Below are positions 9,650 through 21,008 of a stretch of 64,000 nt of DNA, piece after piece. Source of the DNA: Gnetum montanum (lineage: Eukaryota; Streptophyta; Gnetopsida; Gnetales; Gnetaceae); contig MNCI01011902.1 of the NCBI GenBank assembly GCA_015680685.1, forward strand, positions 6,894-70,893. The letters run 5' to 3'. The notes beneath the pieces were generated by a model. That model searched no databases. It had not been told where the DNA came from and was given only the letters and a program-made list of their open reading frames with translations. Positions within the stretch are counted from its first letter, which is position 1. Each line of letters begins with the position of its first letter. A program made the translations under genes and the position numbers.

Positions 9650-11532
9650 GCTTTCTTGTGGTAAATAATCACCTCTTTTTTTATTCCAACCTTCACTCAA
9701 GAAAATATCTTAGCATTTTAATTTACTTTCCAAGAAGGCTTCAACATCAAGATTATTTACCAGGCTTGCTTCTCCAAGAATACCCATTACTCACAATACA
9801 TAACTGCAAATTTACAACCAGGGATTGTGCTAATATTTTGAACAAAATATTCAACCACAAAACAAATCTTCCCCTTTTTGGACATCATCCAAAAGAAGGG
9901 GATCATGCAAAAACTTTACCCACTAACCTCTGTATCATAATCATCCTCATCAGATCTAGAATCTACACAAGTGGATTAGAAAGTCTCCTTCTCATCATCA
10001 TCATTATTGGTACTGGAGTTGGAGACCTACTGCTCATCATCATTAGAAGAATATACTATGATAGTAACTCTTTGAAGATGAAGCTTTACTTGAAATCTCA
10101 ATGACGAAGGGGGGTGAGATGGAGCTTGCTAGGAAGATGAAGTAGTATCTTTCCTTTGATAATTTTTGGAAGCAACTTGCTCCTAATGTGTTGTGGCACT
10201 AAAAATGCTCTTCATCACCTACTACTTAAAAGATTGAGGAACATCTTCCTATACATATGAACTTGGTCTATGTTGCTTGGGATTAGGAAAAGACTCCCCC
10301 TGGACACATGTAGGTGGTGTGGCAAGATCCTTAGAATTGAAGGCATTTTCCAAATCATACCCTCGGTCCAACTATTGTAGAATGTCTAGTTAGAGCTAGA
10401 ATGTTCTCATCATCATTTGATAAATGAGGAGTAGTAATCTCCTCAAATTGCTACCCATTTGGAGGAGATGCTAAGCATGCTGCATCCATTCTCTTATGTA
10501 GGTAAGAGAGATTTCATCCAATCATCCCCAACATTTTGCCAAAGGGTTTTAGGGCCTTCTTTAAGACAAACTTCACTTGTGCACTTATAGATTTAGATCT
10601 TCTAAGCTAAGGAGAGGTCATATGTGGAGATTTTTTGTGCTTTCTTCTTACTTTATGAGGAGGAGAAGCTAGGACTTTAAAATCCACAAGTGTGATGCTT
10701 CTCTTTTCTGAAAACTTTGCAATTCTCATCCTCCCTTTGAGAAGAGGCCTATCAGGAATAGGAACACTTGCCTAATGAATCAATACTCTAATAAGAAGAG
10801 GATGTCTGTAAACCCTATCTTTGGTAAATAAACCCAACATATTCCTACAAAGAATGTACCCCAAATCTAGTGGCTGCCTAGTTAGAAGACAATAGAGCAC
10901 AAAGGCTTGTGCAGGTAATAGATAGTTATAGCTTCCTTCTTTTACAATAATGTTATATAGGACAATAAGTGAGAGGGTGGAAGCATATTGAAACATTTAA
11001 CACCTATAAACTTTTCCTTTTTTGAGAGATAAAGAATTATCAAAATTAATGTCACAAAATTCATCATGAGAAACTGGAATTACACCATCGGTGAAGATAT
11101 CACTCATAGAATGTATATTAACCCTATGCACTTTAGAGTTGGAAATCTCAAAATAGCATTCACTACTTGAGGTGAAGCCTCAATCACAATCCCCCCAACA
11201 ATAGAAGTAAAAGCCCCAATAGTAGCATTAGTAATAGCAATACTACAATAGAATTCTTTGATCAAGATTTCAAGAACATAATAAGTCATAGAGATAATTA
11301 AAGCCCAACTAATTGCTTGAAAAAATGCCAATAATTCCTTTTCATGGTGTTGTTGAAAACTGAGACTTCTTTCAGAGTTAATGAAGATGAAACGAGTTAT
11401 CTCAAATCAATGCTAAGCATCTATAGAATGAAATTGGGATAGATAAGTGTTTGTCTTGCTTGTAGAATCTCCCTTTGTGCTTTTGCCCTTTCAAGAAGAT
11501 GCTCTTGATGTACCAATCTTCTTATGTGCCAT
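9650..11532 (-). pseudogene. Degenerate plant transposon-protein-like ORF
   Basis: A broken minus-strand ORF from ATG at 11532 (MAHKKIGTSRASS, then a stop). Around 11331-11104 it reads IKEFYCSIAITNA, then a spacer and PQVVNAILRFP. This resembles the REFYANL ... I..LLGLP pattern of the plant transposon-protein domain I know as Transposase_32 (PF20167). Around 10996-10772 are LPAQAFVLYCLLTRQPLDLG and HPLLIRVLIHQASV, like the later ALL-clade LLTG..I..G / PSLIT.LC.. blocks. The C-terminal part near 10060-9930 is Asp/Ser-rich. At least ten stops break it. Such ORFs occur inside plant LTR elements; its LTRs are not identified. The domain name needs an HMM search. Confidence 0.5.
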
Positions 11533-12500
11533 GGATTTTAACAGAAATGGATCAAAAATGCAACTAAGAAGAAGCCTTAGTTGACTACGTTGGGATGTCC
11601 AAGGCTTAAGAAAATGAATAAGAAAAAGAACAAAGATTGGATTTATGTAGTTGTGGCTATTAATGGTTTTCATGTAAATTGGGATGTTTAAAAACTAGTT
11701 TAGCTATATATTTATAATATATATCTATTATTTGGCCGAGAGAATCTTATATATTTTACAAATTAATAAAATCTCAAATTGATTCATTGAGAATTAATAT
11801 TCATATTGAAAACCAAAATTAAAATGACTGTACATTATTTCATTGCATTTTTTCCATTGTGTTTTTCTGCATCATGGGATCTTACGTGGTGTGTGATGTG
11901 GAGGGTGATAAAATACACTCCCCCCTCCCCCTCATTGCGCTAGATGTATTGGCCTCTTGGCTAAAAAAATGAAATGTCTTACCCAAGTTACCCCAAAACA
12001 TAGTGGGACATCCATGATTGAAATGGAACATCCTAGATGGGACGTCTCACAAAATAGTGGGATGTCCTAGCATGAAGTCAGCTCTTTTTGGACTACAAGG
12101 ATGAGGGCTTAAGGGGATGCTACCAAGGATAACTCTAATTATAAAACAAGGTTAAAAACTTAGTGTAGATGAAGGAAAGTTCTTACCAATACCTACCTCT
12201 ACTTACCTTGCTTACTTTTGAGAGGATATGATGTCTATGCATATTTAGAATGAGGTTTTCTCCCTAGAGTTCCTCCTCTATGATTGGTACAAATCTCTTG
12301 TATCTCATATGTTTGATCTCCCCTTATGAAGTTCCTTTTTACAGTATAAGTTATTTCTTACTCCTTTTTCTATTTAATCCTCCATACTTTTCTAACCTGT
12401 AGGGTATTCTTTTTAGGCATTTTGGATAAGAATAAGGAGTCATATTATATGACTAAGTACTCATGTGATAATGTTTCATTTTCAAATGACAGTTCAATTG
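11533..12500. other. AT-rich stretch holding an orphan palindrome array
   Basis: No ORF is supported. The only structured part is the GACGTC-type array at 11973-12066, whose spacing equals that of the copia-type LTRs. A fragment of a third such LTR may therefore lie here, but its ends are not seen. Confidence 0.4.
11973..12066 (-). promoter_or_regulatory. Orphan GACGTC-like array, copia spacing
   Basis: AATGTC 11973, GACATC 12007, AACATC 12027, GACGTC 12041 (intact) and GATGTC 12061: spacings 34, 20, 14, 20. The same series appears in the copia-type LTRs at 6256-6344 and, within 1 bp, 14748-14835. Strand is assigned by analogy. Confidence 0.65.
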
Positions 12501-12521
12501 CTTATGCCCAAACTTGCCATA

Positions 12522-14002
12522 TTAATAACACTTAATTTTTATTACTTGGATAATATGATCAAACCTTGCAGTGTGATCCCATTTGAATGAAGTGCTTGAA
12601 GATGCTTCAATTTGTTGATGACTTCCTAGCCCACATTTATCATGTGGATCTCTTCCTTGTCCTAAAACTATTTGAAGGGTATCCTTTCCTTTAACAAGTC
12701 TCTCATTTACAAGCTTTGTATCTACAAGCTCTTTTACAATCTTCTCATATGAAGATGTTAGTTTTTGATTCTCAACCCTTAGGTATGAGTTTTCTTGTGA
12801 GAGATTCAAGTATTTTTAATTGAGTTGGGATAACTCTAAATATTTATCATCTAAGACCTTCAATTTAATGCATAAACTTTGAATGGATAAAATCTCATTG
12901 TGTAATAAGTGATATCTTTCTTTAATAGTCTCTTGAGATTCTTTAGTTTCCATTGTTAAATCATCATCAGCAAGGCCCATATAGGTAAGATGTGATCTTG
13001 AGGAGGTATCATCTACTTCTTCTTTACTTTGTTGATCATCCTAGTTGGTGAAAAGATTTCTCTTTCTCATATCAACTTCCAATTAACCCTTCCTTTAAAA
13101 CCTACCAATACTTGAACATTAGAGGCCACATGGCCTCTACCATCATAAACCCAACATTCCATGAAAGACACATCATAATTTAAACTTTTAAAATTCTTAC
13201 CTTTTCCCTTACCTTTGATGTTGGATTGGTTGAAGTTTTTGCCTTTTTGTGCAAGCAACATTTAAACTCTCCTAGATAAGAGGGCCAATTCATCTTTACT
13301 ATTTGCTTCTTGTTCAGATGGATCCTTCTCCTTTGATGAAGATTTGAGTTCAATAGGCTTTTCTTTGATTGCACCTTCACTAATGAGATTCATCTCATAA
13401 GCAATAAGTGCACTTTACACCTCTTCAAATTTTAGAATAGAGAAATCTTTGATTTCCTCCATGGCTATTACTTTTGGTTTGAACTTAGGCTGTCAGGTTC
13501 TAATCATTTTAATAATAATGTCACTTTCCAGCAAATCTTTACCTATTCCACAAATGACTATAACTAAATCATTTGCTATAGAAAAATAATCCTTGATTTT
13601 CTCTTCTTCTTTCACTTTGATTTTATGATACTCACCTTGCAACACTAGAAGCTTAGATTTCTTAACAATAGATATGCCTTCATATGTTGCTTCTAGAGTT
13701 TTCCAAATTTCTTTTGTGGTTTTGCATCCTACTACTCTATTAAATTTAGATTTACTCAAAGCATAATAAAGACAATTCTTTGCTTTCGAATCAAACATGA
13801 ACTTATCTTTTTCATCTTATGTTCATTTGCTTCTTGGCTTGGTAGCTCTTATGGTGTTGTCGATGGGTGGCATTTATCCTTCAAGTATAGACTTACAAAC
13901 TTTGAACTCCATGGATTCAAAGAATCCTTGCATTTTAACTTTCTAGTATGCATATTTGATCCCATTGAACAATGGTGGCTTGGTGTAGGATATCTCTTCC
14001 AT
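12522..14002 (-). pseudogene. Copia-type gag, degenerate
   Basis: Starts at ATG 14002 with MEEISYTKPPLFNGIKYAY, the usual opening of plant copia gag. The central gag domain (13798-13493) shows TTKEIWKTLEATYEG and a charged helix around KESKLLVLQGEYHKIKV. A Lys/Gly-rich stretch (GKGKGKNF) leads to a decayed zinc knuckle near 13150, where CWVYDGRGHVASNV replaces the expected CX2CX4HX4C and two Cys are lost. A coiled-coil tail (12809-12522) ends with a DPHDKCGLG-like motif. Stops and frameshifts are scattered through it. Protease, integrase and reverse transcriptase are not found further left. The primer site and LTR lie just upstream. Confidence 0.8.
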
Positions 14003-14045
14003 TGTTTACTCTTGAGATGTTAAGCTTTAAAATTGAGAGTATCAC

Positions 14046-14057
14046 GCTCTGATACCA
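14046..14057 (-). other. Minus-strand primer binding site (initiator Met tRNA type)
   Basis: On the minus strand the sequence is TGGTATCAGAGC, the classic plant copia primer binding site complementary to the 3' end of initiator tRNA-Met. It directly follows the LTR at 14058-15181 and precedes gag by about 45 bp, which fixes the element's orientation. Confidence 0.9.
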
Positions 14058-15181
14058 CTTAAGGATTGAGAACTTAGAAAGGGGATTGAATAAGTTCCCT
14101 AATTTAAGCAACCACTATAGCCTAAACCAGACACAAATTTATGTGGTTCTCCAACTTAGGTATGTTTACACTTGAAGGGTAAAATCCTTGCACACCTCCA
14201 AACTTTGTTCCTTTCAAAAGTGATTTAAAGGGCACCACAACCTATATAATGTTTGAGCTCTTCTCTAAGTGTTTTCTCACTAGAAATACACTTAATCCTG
14301 CAAGGTCCCAACAAGCTCAAAATGTGGTTTCAAGGATCCCACAATCTCTATAAATATGTAAGCCTTGCATAGAGTGTTTTCTCATTGGAAACACACTCAA
14401 CCCTACAAGGTCCCAACAACCTTACAAGATGCCTTCTCACAAGAAGCACATCAACCCCGTAGGGCTACAAAGAGAGAAAAAGAATCAAGGAGAGAATATA
14501 ACTCACTTTACAATTCCTTGCACTTAGGCACACATACAACAATTTACAAAATAATGGGGAAATTAAGAACAAAGATAATTCACTTGATATACAATAATGG
14601 GATTGATCAATGAATAATACTTGTATAATGCTTGTTCTTTTCATAAGAAACCCATTCAATTTTTTATAGCATTTAACTTTCAAAGTTGCCTTCAAAATTT
14701 GAGAAATAGCTAGGAAATGATAGTTAGGACATAGCATACATGCTTGGGACATCTATTTGCAAAAAGCTCACATTCAAGTGGGACATCCTACAAAAAGTGA
14801 AACATCCTAGCTGGGATGCTTCAGGAGCAATTGGGACATCTATCATTATATTGGAACGCTTGGCCTACAATGATGCTTTGAAATCTAGGACTTTTTCTAA
14901 CATTTTGGACATCTTGGAAAATCTCGAAACACCTTCTTTTGGCTTGTAGACTTTGTTTTATGATTGAGACTTTGTATCATCTCAGATTGGCATCCTAGCT
15001 ATTAGCTTGACAACTTAGCTCTCATTTTGGTAACTCAGCACTCATTGTTTCAATCTCATCTTATCAATTTGAACCTCATGATTGTGCTCTTATCATGTTC
15101 TCCCTTCGCCCTGTAAAAACATACAAACACATTTTCCTCATTCTCCATTTTCCAAGGTTTTGACATACTAAAAGATCAACA
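14058..15181 (-). repeat. Copia-type 5' LTR (minus)
   Basis: About 1,124 bp; minus-strand start TGTTGATC (ending GATCAACA on plus), TATAAAAA at 14661-14668 (minus). It matches 4730-6710 without the S1 insertion. Together with the 3' LTR and primer site it could bracket one element of about 10.4 kb whose middle has been replaced, but the outer flanks (ACTAG and ATTGT) do not match, so two insertions are equally possible. Confidence 0.8.
14728..14860 (-). promoter_or_regulatory. GACGTC-like array of the copia-type 5' LTR
   Basis: Units at 14728 (GACATA), 14748 (GACATC), 14782 (GACATC), 14801 (AACATC), 14815 (GATGCT), 14835 (GACATC) and 14855 (AACGCT): spacings 20, 34, 19, 14, 20, 20. The nearest unit starts 65 bp upstream of the minus-strand TATA box. 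Confidence 0.75.
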
Positions 15182-16265
15182 ATTGTAAATATCCCAAGCA
15201 ACTCTAGAAAAGCCTTTTCTATATTACTCAATAGACTAAAAAAAATAATGAATAATATGATCATTATTATCATAAAAATGTTTAGAAGGATCCAAACAAC
15301 TAGAGTAATAAACATGAGTTAATTGAAGCATCTACTTAATAACTAAAACTTTGTGAATAAGGGTGAGCTTGTTTTCTTTCCATTTATCAAGCTTTATAGA
15401 TATCTAAAAGATATTACTATCTTTCAATAAAACATAATTAAATTAATAAGCATTATGCAGGAAGATATTGTTTGTTCAAGTTACACTTAAAATACCATTT
15501 TTTTAAACAAAAGTATTTAGCTATATGTCAAGGCATATATGGTCAAAGAACTTTTAGATTTCATGAAAGTATGACATTACCTAAATGTTCTATCCTAGAA
15601 ATATATATATGAAAAAAGTTTCATGTTTTGGACATCCATTCTTCTCCATATTTACACATTTGAAATACTTGCCTCTCTAAAAAGAAAAAAAAGAATTCTT
15701 CCCCACATAACATAACTAACATAAGAATGCCTCAAAACTCAAAGTTATAACCAATTGTCTACCTAGTAACATCTTTCTAATTAAGTTTTGCTTTTATCAA
15801 AATGAAATGAAATGAAGCTTTATTATGTCTGAAGGCCCATAAGATCTATTAGACATATATTACATTTTCATGAAAAATAAAGATAGACTCTAGAAAGTGA
15901 CTAAGCATCAATTAAGGCATAAAAAAAATAATAGATAACATTATAACATTGTCTTAAATGGGTAGTCATAGCATAAGAAAGAAATATATATAACTCATCT
16001 TTAAGAGCTCTTGATATGTACAACCTACAAATACTCTCTTCTTAGGGAAGTAAGGATTTTATAATAGTATTTTTACAATTTCTGAAAATAATGCATTGCC
16101 AATGGATATTCATTAATGAATATAATGTATTACTTTTTAAATATTAATATTACTTATCACTTAAGGGTATCACTATCAATAATAAAGTTATGTAAGGTAA
16201 ATTTTCATTTTTATTAGCTAATATGGTTACTAGTGGGGACTGAAAAAAATTTTGGACTTAAAATT
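15182..16265. other. AT-rich stretch, nothing recognised
   Basis: Very AT-rich DNA with short TA runs. No ORF above background, no LTR ends and no RNA gene could be supported. Confidence 0.5.
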
Positions 16266-16269
16266 TTTT

Positions 16270-16669
16270 TTATAAAGTATCTTTAGTTAACATTCCTAGT
16301 TTTCAAGCATCCTACACCAAGAAGATTTGCGATGACCTTAAGAATAAGGTGGTCCAATTTCAGCTTAAGAAAGAAGCTTGCATTTAGGTTGATGACACTA
16401 GTTAGTAAGCTCAGATTGCTGCAAAAGAACTAATCAACAAAATGAACATTGAACCTACTGTTCATGAGCTCATTGATCACAAGATCAATAGTAAAAAAGA
16501 TTCTTTTGTCAAAGATGTGGTTAATGTTCTCAAATATCTTGGCATTGTTCTTGCCCATAATCTTATGAATTCCAATTATATGACTGCTGGTAATGCTCTA
16601 GTCCCTACTACTAAAGGTAATCTTACTCCCAACAATGGAAAATATTTAGATAAACATAATTCATTCTAA
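16270..16669 (+). pseudogene. Broken ORF of unknown origin
   Basis: One reading frame runs from about 16270 to 16669 with three internal stops. It is Lys/Asn/Asp-rich (KICDDLKNKVVQF, later MNIEPTVHELIDHKINSK and NVLKYLGIVLAHNL). The stops are of the TAG/TAA kind expected from decay of Gln codons. It lies directly left of element T, and the Penelope-like gene begins on the right side of T, so it may be the 5' part of that element. I do not recognise the protein. Confidence 0.35.
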
Positions 16670-16760
16670 GGTAGGAATTGGTCTCAGAATGGACCTACTT
16701 AGTAGAAGATGAATTTACTCATCTCTCTTGCTTTAGGACTGTCTAGATAAGAGGGATTGA

Positions 16761-17670
16761 TGTAGGGACACCTCTTCTAATTCCCTTGTTCTACCCTACA
16801 TGTATGTTTTTGTAAGTTTCAGGGTGTTTTGGGCTCATTTTGATGAGTTTAGGGGGTTCCATGATTTATGAGGACTTATTTGGAGGCATCCAGAGGTTCT
16901 AAATCTCAAAACAATCATCTTTATGTTTAGCCGTGGTAGGTGAGATGTCTCATTAGAACTTGAGATTTCTCAGATGAGACATCTTCACTATGCATGAGAT
17001 GTCTTAGGCCTAGATGCGACATCTCAAAAAATTAGCATATGTCTTGGCCGAGACCTGGATTTTCACAAGAGACATCTTGGGAAGGTTAGAGATGACTTAA
17101 ACGAGCAAGGAAACTTCTAAAATTGGCCATTGCAATTTAAGAAATAGACAAAGCAAGATGGAAATAGCCAAGGAGAAGGTAAGAAGACTAGGGAAACATA
17201 TAAAGAACCTCAAGTTGAGTTAAAGAAAGGTTTCTAGGTTTCTTGTCTTCTAGTTACTTATAAATATTGATGTAATTTACCATTATTAGTGTTGAAGGCC
17301 TAACCCTAACCAAGAGCTAGATAGAGAGCTCTTAAGGAAGGAGAGCTTATGTAAGGAAGTTGATTGAGAGGAAAGGGAGAGCACTTGAGAGAGGTTAGGA
17401 GAATTCTTATAAGTGCCTTGTCTTAAGCTTGGGCTCCATTGTGAGCAATTGAGGATTGAAAAGGGACAAGTGTGGCCTCTAAGATCCTTGGTAGAGTTAT
17501 GAGTTGAGCTTGGCTTCTCATCTTGATGTAATTTTCTCTATATTTTGAGAGTTTTCTAATATAAAGAAGATTTTCTCCATTTCATTGTGTTGTTTTTGTT
17601 TTCTAAGCTAGATTTGCTTGGAAGTTATGGAATGGATCCTATTGGGTCTATTGAAGGTACAACCCTTACA
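16761..17670 (+). repeat. 5' LTR of element T
   Basis: 910 bp from TGTAGGGACACC to AACCCTTACA. TATAAATA at 17259-17266 sits 188 bp after the last array unit; in the partner LTR the distance is the same. Confidence 0.85.
16944..17076 (+). promoter_or_regulatory. GACGTC-like array, 5' LTR of T
   Basis: Units at 16944 GATGTC, 16964 GATTTC, 16978 GACATC, 16998 GATGTC, 17018 GACATC, 17038 TATGTC, 17052 GACCTG and 17071 GACATC. Spacings are 20, 14, 20, 20, 20, 14, 19. Confidence 0.8.
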
Positions 17671-17676
17671 CCAAAT

Positions 17677-17688
17677 TGTTATTAAAGC
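17677..17688 (+). other. Degenerate primer binding site of T
   Basis: TGTTATTAAAGC, seven bases after the LTR, resembles TGGTATCAGAGC with three changes. Inferred initiator tRNA-Met primer site. Confidence 0.6.
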
Positions 17689-17805
17689 AAAGATTTGGAG
17701 GTTCCACACTAATATGTTGAAGCTTGGTGTTTTCTTTGAATGAAACAAATAGTATTGTGGATATTTGTGCATTTTCTTTTAGATATCATTCTTGTTGCTT
17801 TAGGT

Positions 17806-19149
17806 ATGGCTTTTAAGAAGAAGAAAAATTAGGAGCTTGGAGAAGAGCTTCAAGAGTTCAAGGGCTTCTTTATGTCTTTTGTGGTTGAAATGCAAGAAGT
17901 TATTTCTAAAGTAAAGGTCCACAAGCATTAATATTTTGCAAAAACTTCAAGAAGGAACATGAAGAAATTCAAGACTAAATTGGGAAATATCTTGAGAAGA
18001 ATTAAGACAATATCTTCTAGCCATCAAGAAAGGAAGGAAGATGGAAGGGCTAGTGAACTAGCGATCAATTAGAAAAGGAGTTCTCAAGTATCTCTTATTA
18101 GGCAAGTGACTGCTCAATACTCAAAGGTTTCAAGGGAGGGAACCAAAAGCTTCATAAAAGGAACCAAAAGATCTTAAAAGTTCAAGATGATGTATGCTAC
18201 TCATCAATGAGAGTTCCTACCTCATGAATCATTGGAGGTGAAGGATCAAGGCCAAAGGAGTGGCAAAGATCAAGGGACTTCTTCAAGGAGGATCAAGGTT
18301 AGCAGTAGAAGTTTTGATACTCATTCATTTTATAATTATTCTATACCTTATGGCAAAGGAAAGAAGATTCTAAGCCAAGTTGAGGCTATCTGATGGGAGA
18401 GAGGTGAGTCTTCTAGCCAAGGTATGGGAAAGAATAATTTCTTTGATGATTTTTTTGATGAATCTAATGTTAAGGCCATGGAGAGTTTACCTTTTGAGTT
18501 GGTATCTCTAAAGTGGGATAAAGACCCTTTTGGTGATTCCTTTGACGAGGAGAAGCCATTGGAATTAAGAATTCCTACTTGGCATGGTGAACCTTTAAGC
18601 TTTGATGAGATTGGATAGCCACATGTTGAAGATCAAGTTGAACTAAAGATGGATGGAAGAAGCTGTGAAGAGGTAGGTAAGGATGAGCTTTACCTTGTTG
18701 ATGGTATTAATGTCTCTTATGTTGAGGCTAGTGGGATGGATGCTAGTTTTTCACTTCAACTTGGTAGTGGTTTGTTCCATTGTGATGATGAGCATCATGG
18801 TCATTGTGGTGAGATTGAGAGTCATGTTGTGGCTTTTGAAACATTGTTACCAAGAGGAAGACTAATAATGGTAATTTGTTTGATGATGTTGGCTATTGGA
18901 ATAGTCATTGTGAGAAGGTAATTATTGATGTGAGTGAAGACATTAATAATGATACAATTTTCTAGAATTTGGAGATGCTTGATATTAATTATAATAATGA
19001 TGAATTTGATTTTCTTGGTTGTAAAATGGATGAGTGGCATGAAGGCAATCTACATGGTGGTGCTAATGATGAAAGTAAGCTAAGTGGTAGTCTTCTAATC
19101 ATCAAGAAGAAGGAGAAGAAAAGAAGCAAAGAAAGGATGTTGGATTAAG
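17806..19149 (+). pseudogene. Degenerate acidic ORF of element T, function unknown
   Basis: ATG at 17806 opens MAFKKKKN followed by a stop, then a helix-rich segment (LQEFKGFFMSFVVEMQEV). The best preserved part (18424-18880) has NNFFDDFFDESNVKAMESL, WDKDPFGDSFDEE and a His/Asp-rich stretch (CDDEHHGHC). It ends with a Lys-rich tail (KKKEKKRSKER) near 19140. Multiple stops and one likely frameshift near 18870 break it. By position it should be gag-like, but no gag core, zinc knuckle or protease motif is seen. Confidence 0.45.
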
Positions 19150-19443
19150 AAAGCCTAATCCTTTTTCTTTTTCTTATTCTTTATTTGTTGCAAGTTCAAG
19201 TCATCATGAAGATGCAAGGAAAGCATTCCAAGAAGATGATTAGATAAAGGAAGCATGGTGGGACATGAGGACAAGCCCCTGTGAGCAAGGAAGTCCAAAA
19301 CCAAAACCTCTAATGATATTCATTCTCATGTTTGAAATACATTAAGTCATGCTTGTTGTGATGGCCTTGAGTCATGAGGGCTTGGTGCCTTTAAGCTTCT
19401 AAAAGGTTATGAAGGAAGAAATTTTTAAGTGTGGGAGAGCTAA

Positions 19444-20371
19444 TGTAGGGAAACCTCTTCTAATTCTCTTATTCTACCCTACATGTATGTTTTGGTAGGT
19501 TTTAGGGTGTTTTGGCTTATTTTGATGAGTTTATGGGGTTCCAAGGTCTATGGGGACTTGTTTCAAGGCATCCAAAGGTTCCATACCTTAAAATAAGCAT
19601 CTTTGTATTTAGTCTTGGTAGGTGAGATGTCTCACCTGAACCTAAGACGTCTTAGATGAGATGTCTCCATTGTGCATGAGATGTCTTGGATGCAAATGAG
19701 ACATCTCAAAAAATTAGTAGATGTCTAGGCTGAGAGTTGGGTTTTCACATAAGATGTCTTAGAAAGATTAGAGATGACCTAAATGAGCAAGGAAACTTCC
19801 AAAACTGGCTGTTGCAATTTGGAAAATAGCCAAGGAAAGATGGAAACAATCAGGAAGAAGGTAAGAAGATAAGAAAAACATCTAAAGAATGTCAAGTTGA
19901 GTTGAGGAAAGATTTTTAGGTTTCTTGCCTTTTAATTACCTATAAATATTTATGTAATTCATCATTATTAGCATCAAATGCCTAATCCTAACCAAGAGTA
20001 AGATGGAGAGCTCTCTAGAAAGGAAAGCTTATGTAAGAAGAGAGCTTATGCAGGGAAGTTAAGTGAGATGTAAGGGAGAGCACTTGAGAGAGGTTAAGAG
20101 AATCTCTTATAAGTGTCTTGTCTTGAGCTTGGGCTCCATTGTGAGCAATTGAGGATTAAGAGGGAACAAGTGTGGCCTCTAAGATCCTTGGGAGAGTTAT
20201 GAGTTGAGATTGGCTTCTCATCTTGATGTAATTTTCTCTATATTTTGAGAGTTTTCTAATATGAAGAAGATTTTCTCCATTTCATTGTGTTGTTTTTGTT
20301 TTCTAAGCTAGATTTGCTTGAAAGTTTTGGAATGAGTCTTATTGGGGTTTATTGAAGGTGTAACCCTTACA
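19444..20371 (+). repeat. 3' LTR of element T
   Basis: 928 bp, same ends as the 5' copy, preceded by the purine tract at about 19427-19443. TATAAATA at 19941-19948. Confidence 0.85.
19626..19758 (+). promoter_or_regulatory. GACGTC-like array, 3' LTR of T
   Basis: Units at 19626, 19646 (GACGTC, intact), 19660, 19680, 19700, 19720, 19734 (GAGTTG, decayed) and 19753: spacings 20, 14, 20, 20, 20, 14, 19, identical to the 5' LTR. Confidence 0.8.
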
Positions 20372-20599
20372 CCAAGGAACAATCAACAACACCCATAGGG
20401 TAATCAAATTGCATCATCTATATCCATACCTATAAGAGTTTTCAAAAATCAATGCAGCCACTCAAATCAATAGCTTGTTAGGTTTGCCTAAATAGATAGG
20501 CCTTTTCCATCAATCCTCATTCCTTTGTAGTTATGTTATTTGAGAGAAGGAAGTTTTTGCAAGTGGAGAGTTAAATCTCAAACTATGTCATTCATAATA

Positions 20600-21008
20600 T
20601 CTCCTCTTGCAACCTCTCTATGGATGATAAGAAGCTTGTTACTATGGATTTAAAATTTATTCCCAGGCTACCTCCTATGAACTACTAGGATATAGTTGCA
20701 GAGTTTAGAGCTTTTGGTAGACACCTTTGTTTACGGAATCATTTTGGGTTATAGTTCGATGAAGTTCCTTCCTCTTCATGTCCTTTCTTTGTTGTTGTAT
20801 TCCTTGCTCGAACTAAACTCTATGTCTCTAGTAAATGGAATCCTCTTTATTGTCCTTCCATGCTTGAAGATTCTAATCATTGTTATCATGAGACTCTACT
20901 CTTTACCCTTGATTTTCTAAATTTTTCCAATAAACCTTCCCTTCCCAAATGTCTTTTCATTGTTATCAAAAAGCTTAGATGAGACTGTGTCATTATTTTG
21001 AGGCTTGC
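20600..21008 (+). pseudogene. Penelope-like element reverse transcriptase, piece 1 (N-terminal)
   Basis: From about 20630 the frame reads LVTMDLKFIPRLPPMNY, then DIVAEFRAFGRHLCLRNHF. This fits the N-terminal block of Penelope-like proteins (LS.GL.F.PTP ... L..F.RRLRL..F). Further on are KWNPLYCPSMLED and a stretch ending RLA at 21008, which continues in piece 2 as DKNFGIYVLD, the PADKNLG.VV.D block of the family. Three or so stops break it. Element B cut it at CTTGC. Sequence between 20372 and 20600 may belong to it but shows no motif. Confidence 0.65.
21004..21008. other. Target-site duplication of B, left copy (CTTGC)
   Basis: CTTGC at 21004-21008 is repeated exactly at 27507-27511 on the other side of element B. 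Confidence 0.9.

Larger units (their letters stand above)
16761..20371 (+). mobile_element. LTR retrotransposon T, non-autonomous
   Basis: Two direct repeats of about 920 bp (16761-17670, 19444-20371) with ends TGTAGGG and CCCTTACA flank a 1.77-kb interior. A degenerate tRNA-Met-like primer site follows the first repeat and a purine tract (GTGTGGGAGAGCTAA) precedes the second. The interior has one degenerate ORF and no reverse transcriptase or integrase, so the element depended on others. No target duplication is visible (ATTGA left, CCAAG right). Confidence 0.85.

Noticed and set aside
9658-10104. Plus-strand ORF of 148 codons
   Set aside because: It is the shadow of the minus-strand transposon-protein-like ORF; its Ile-rich product reflects reverse reading of Asp codons.
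4730-15181. A single complete copia element of about 10 kb
   Set aside because: Orientation, primer site and LTR pair fit, but flanking duplications do not match, and protease, integrase and reverse transcriptase are absent from the middle.
16756-20376. Target duplication of element T
   Set aside because: Left ATTGA and right CCAAG do not match; shifting the LTR ends within the TG/CA rule did not help.
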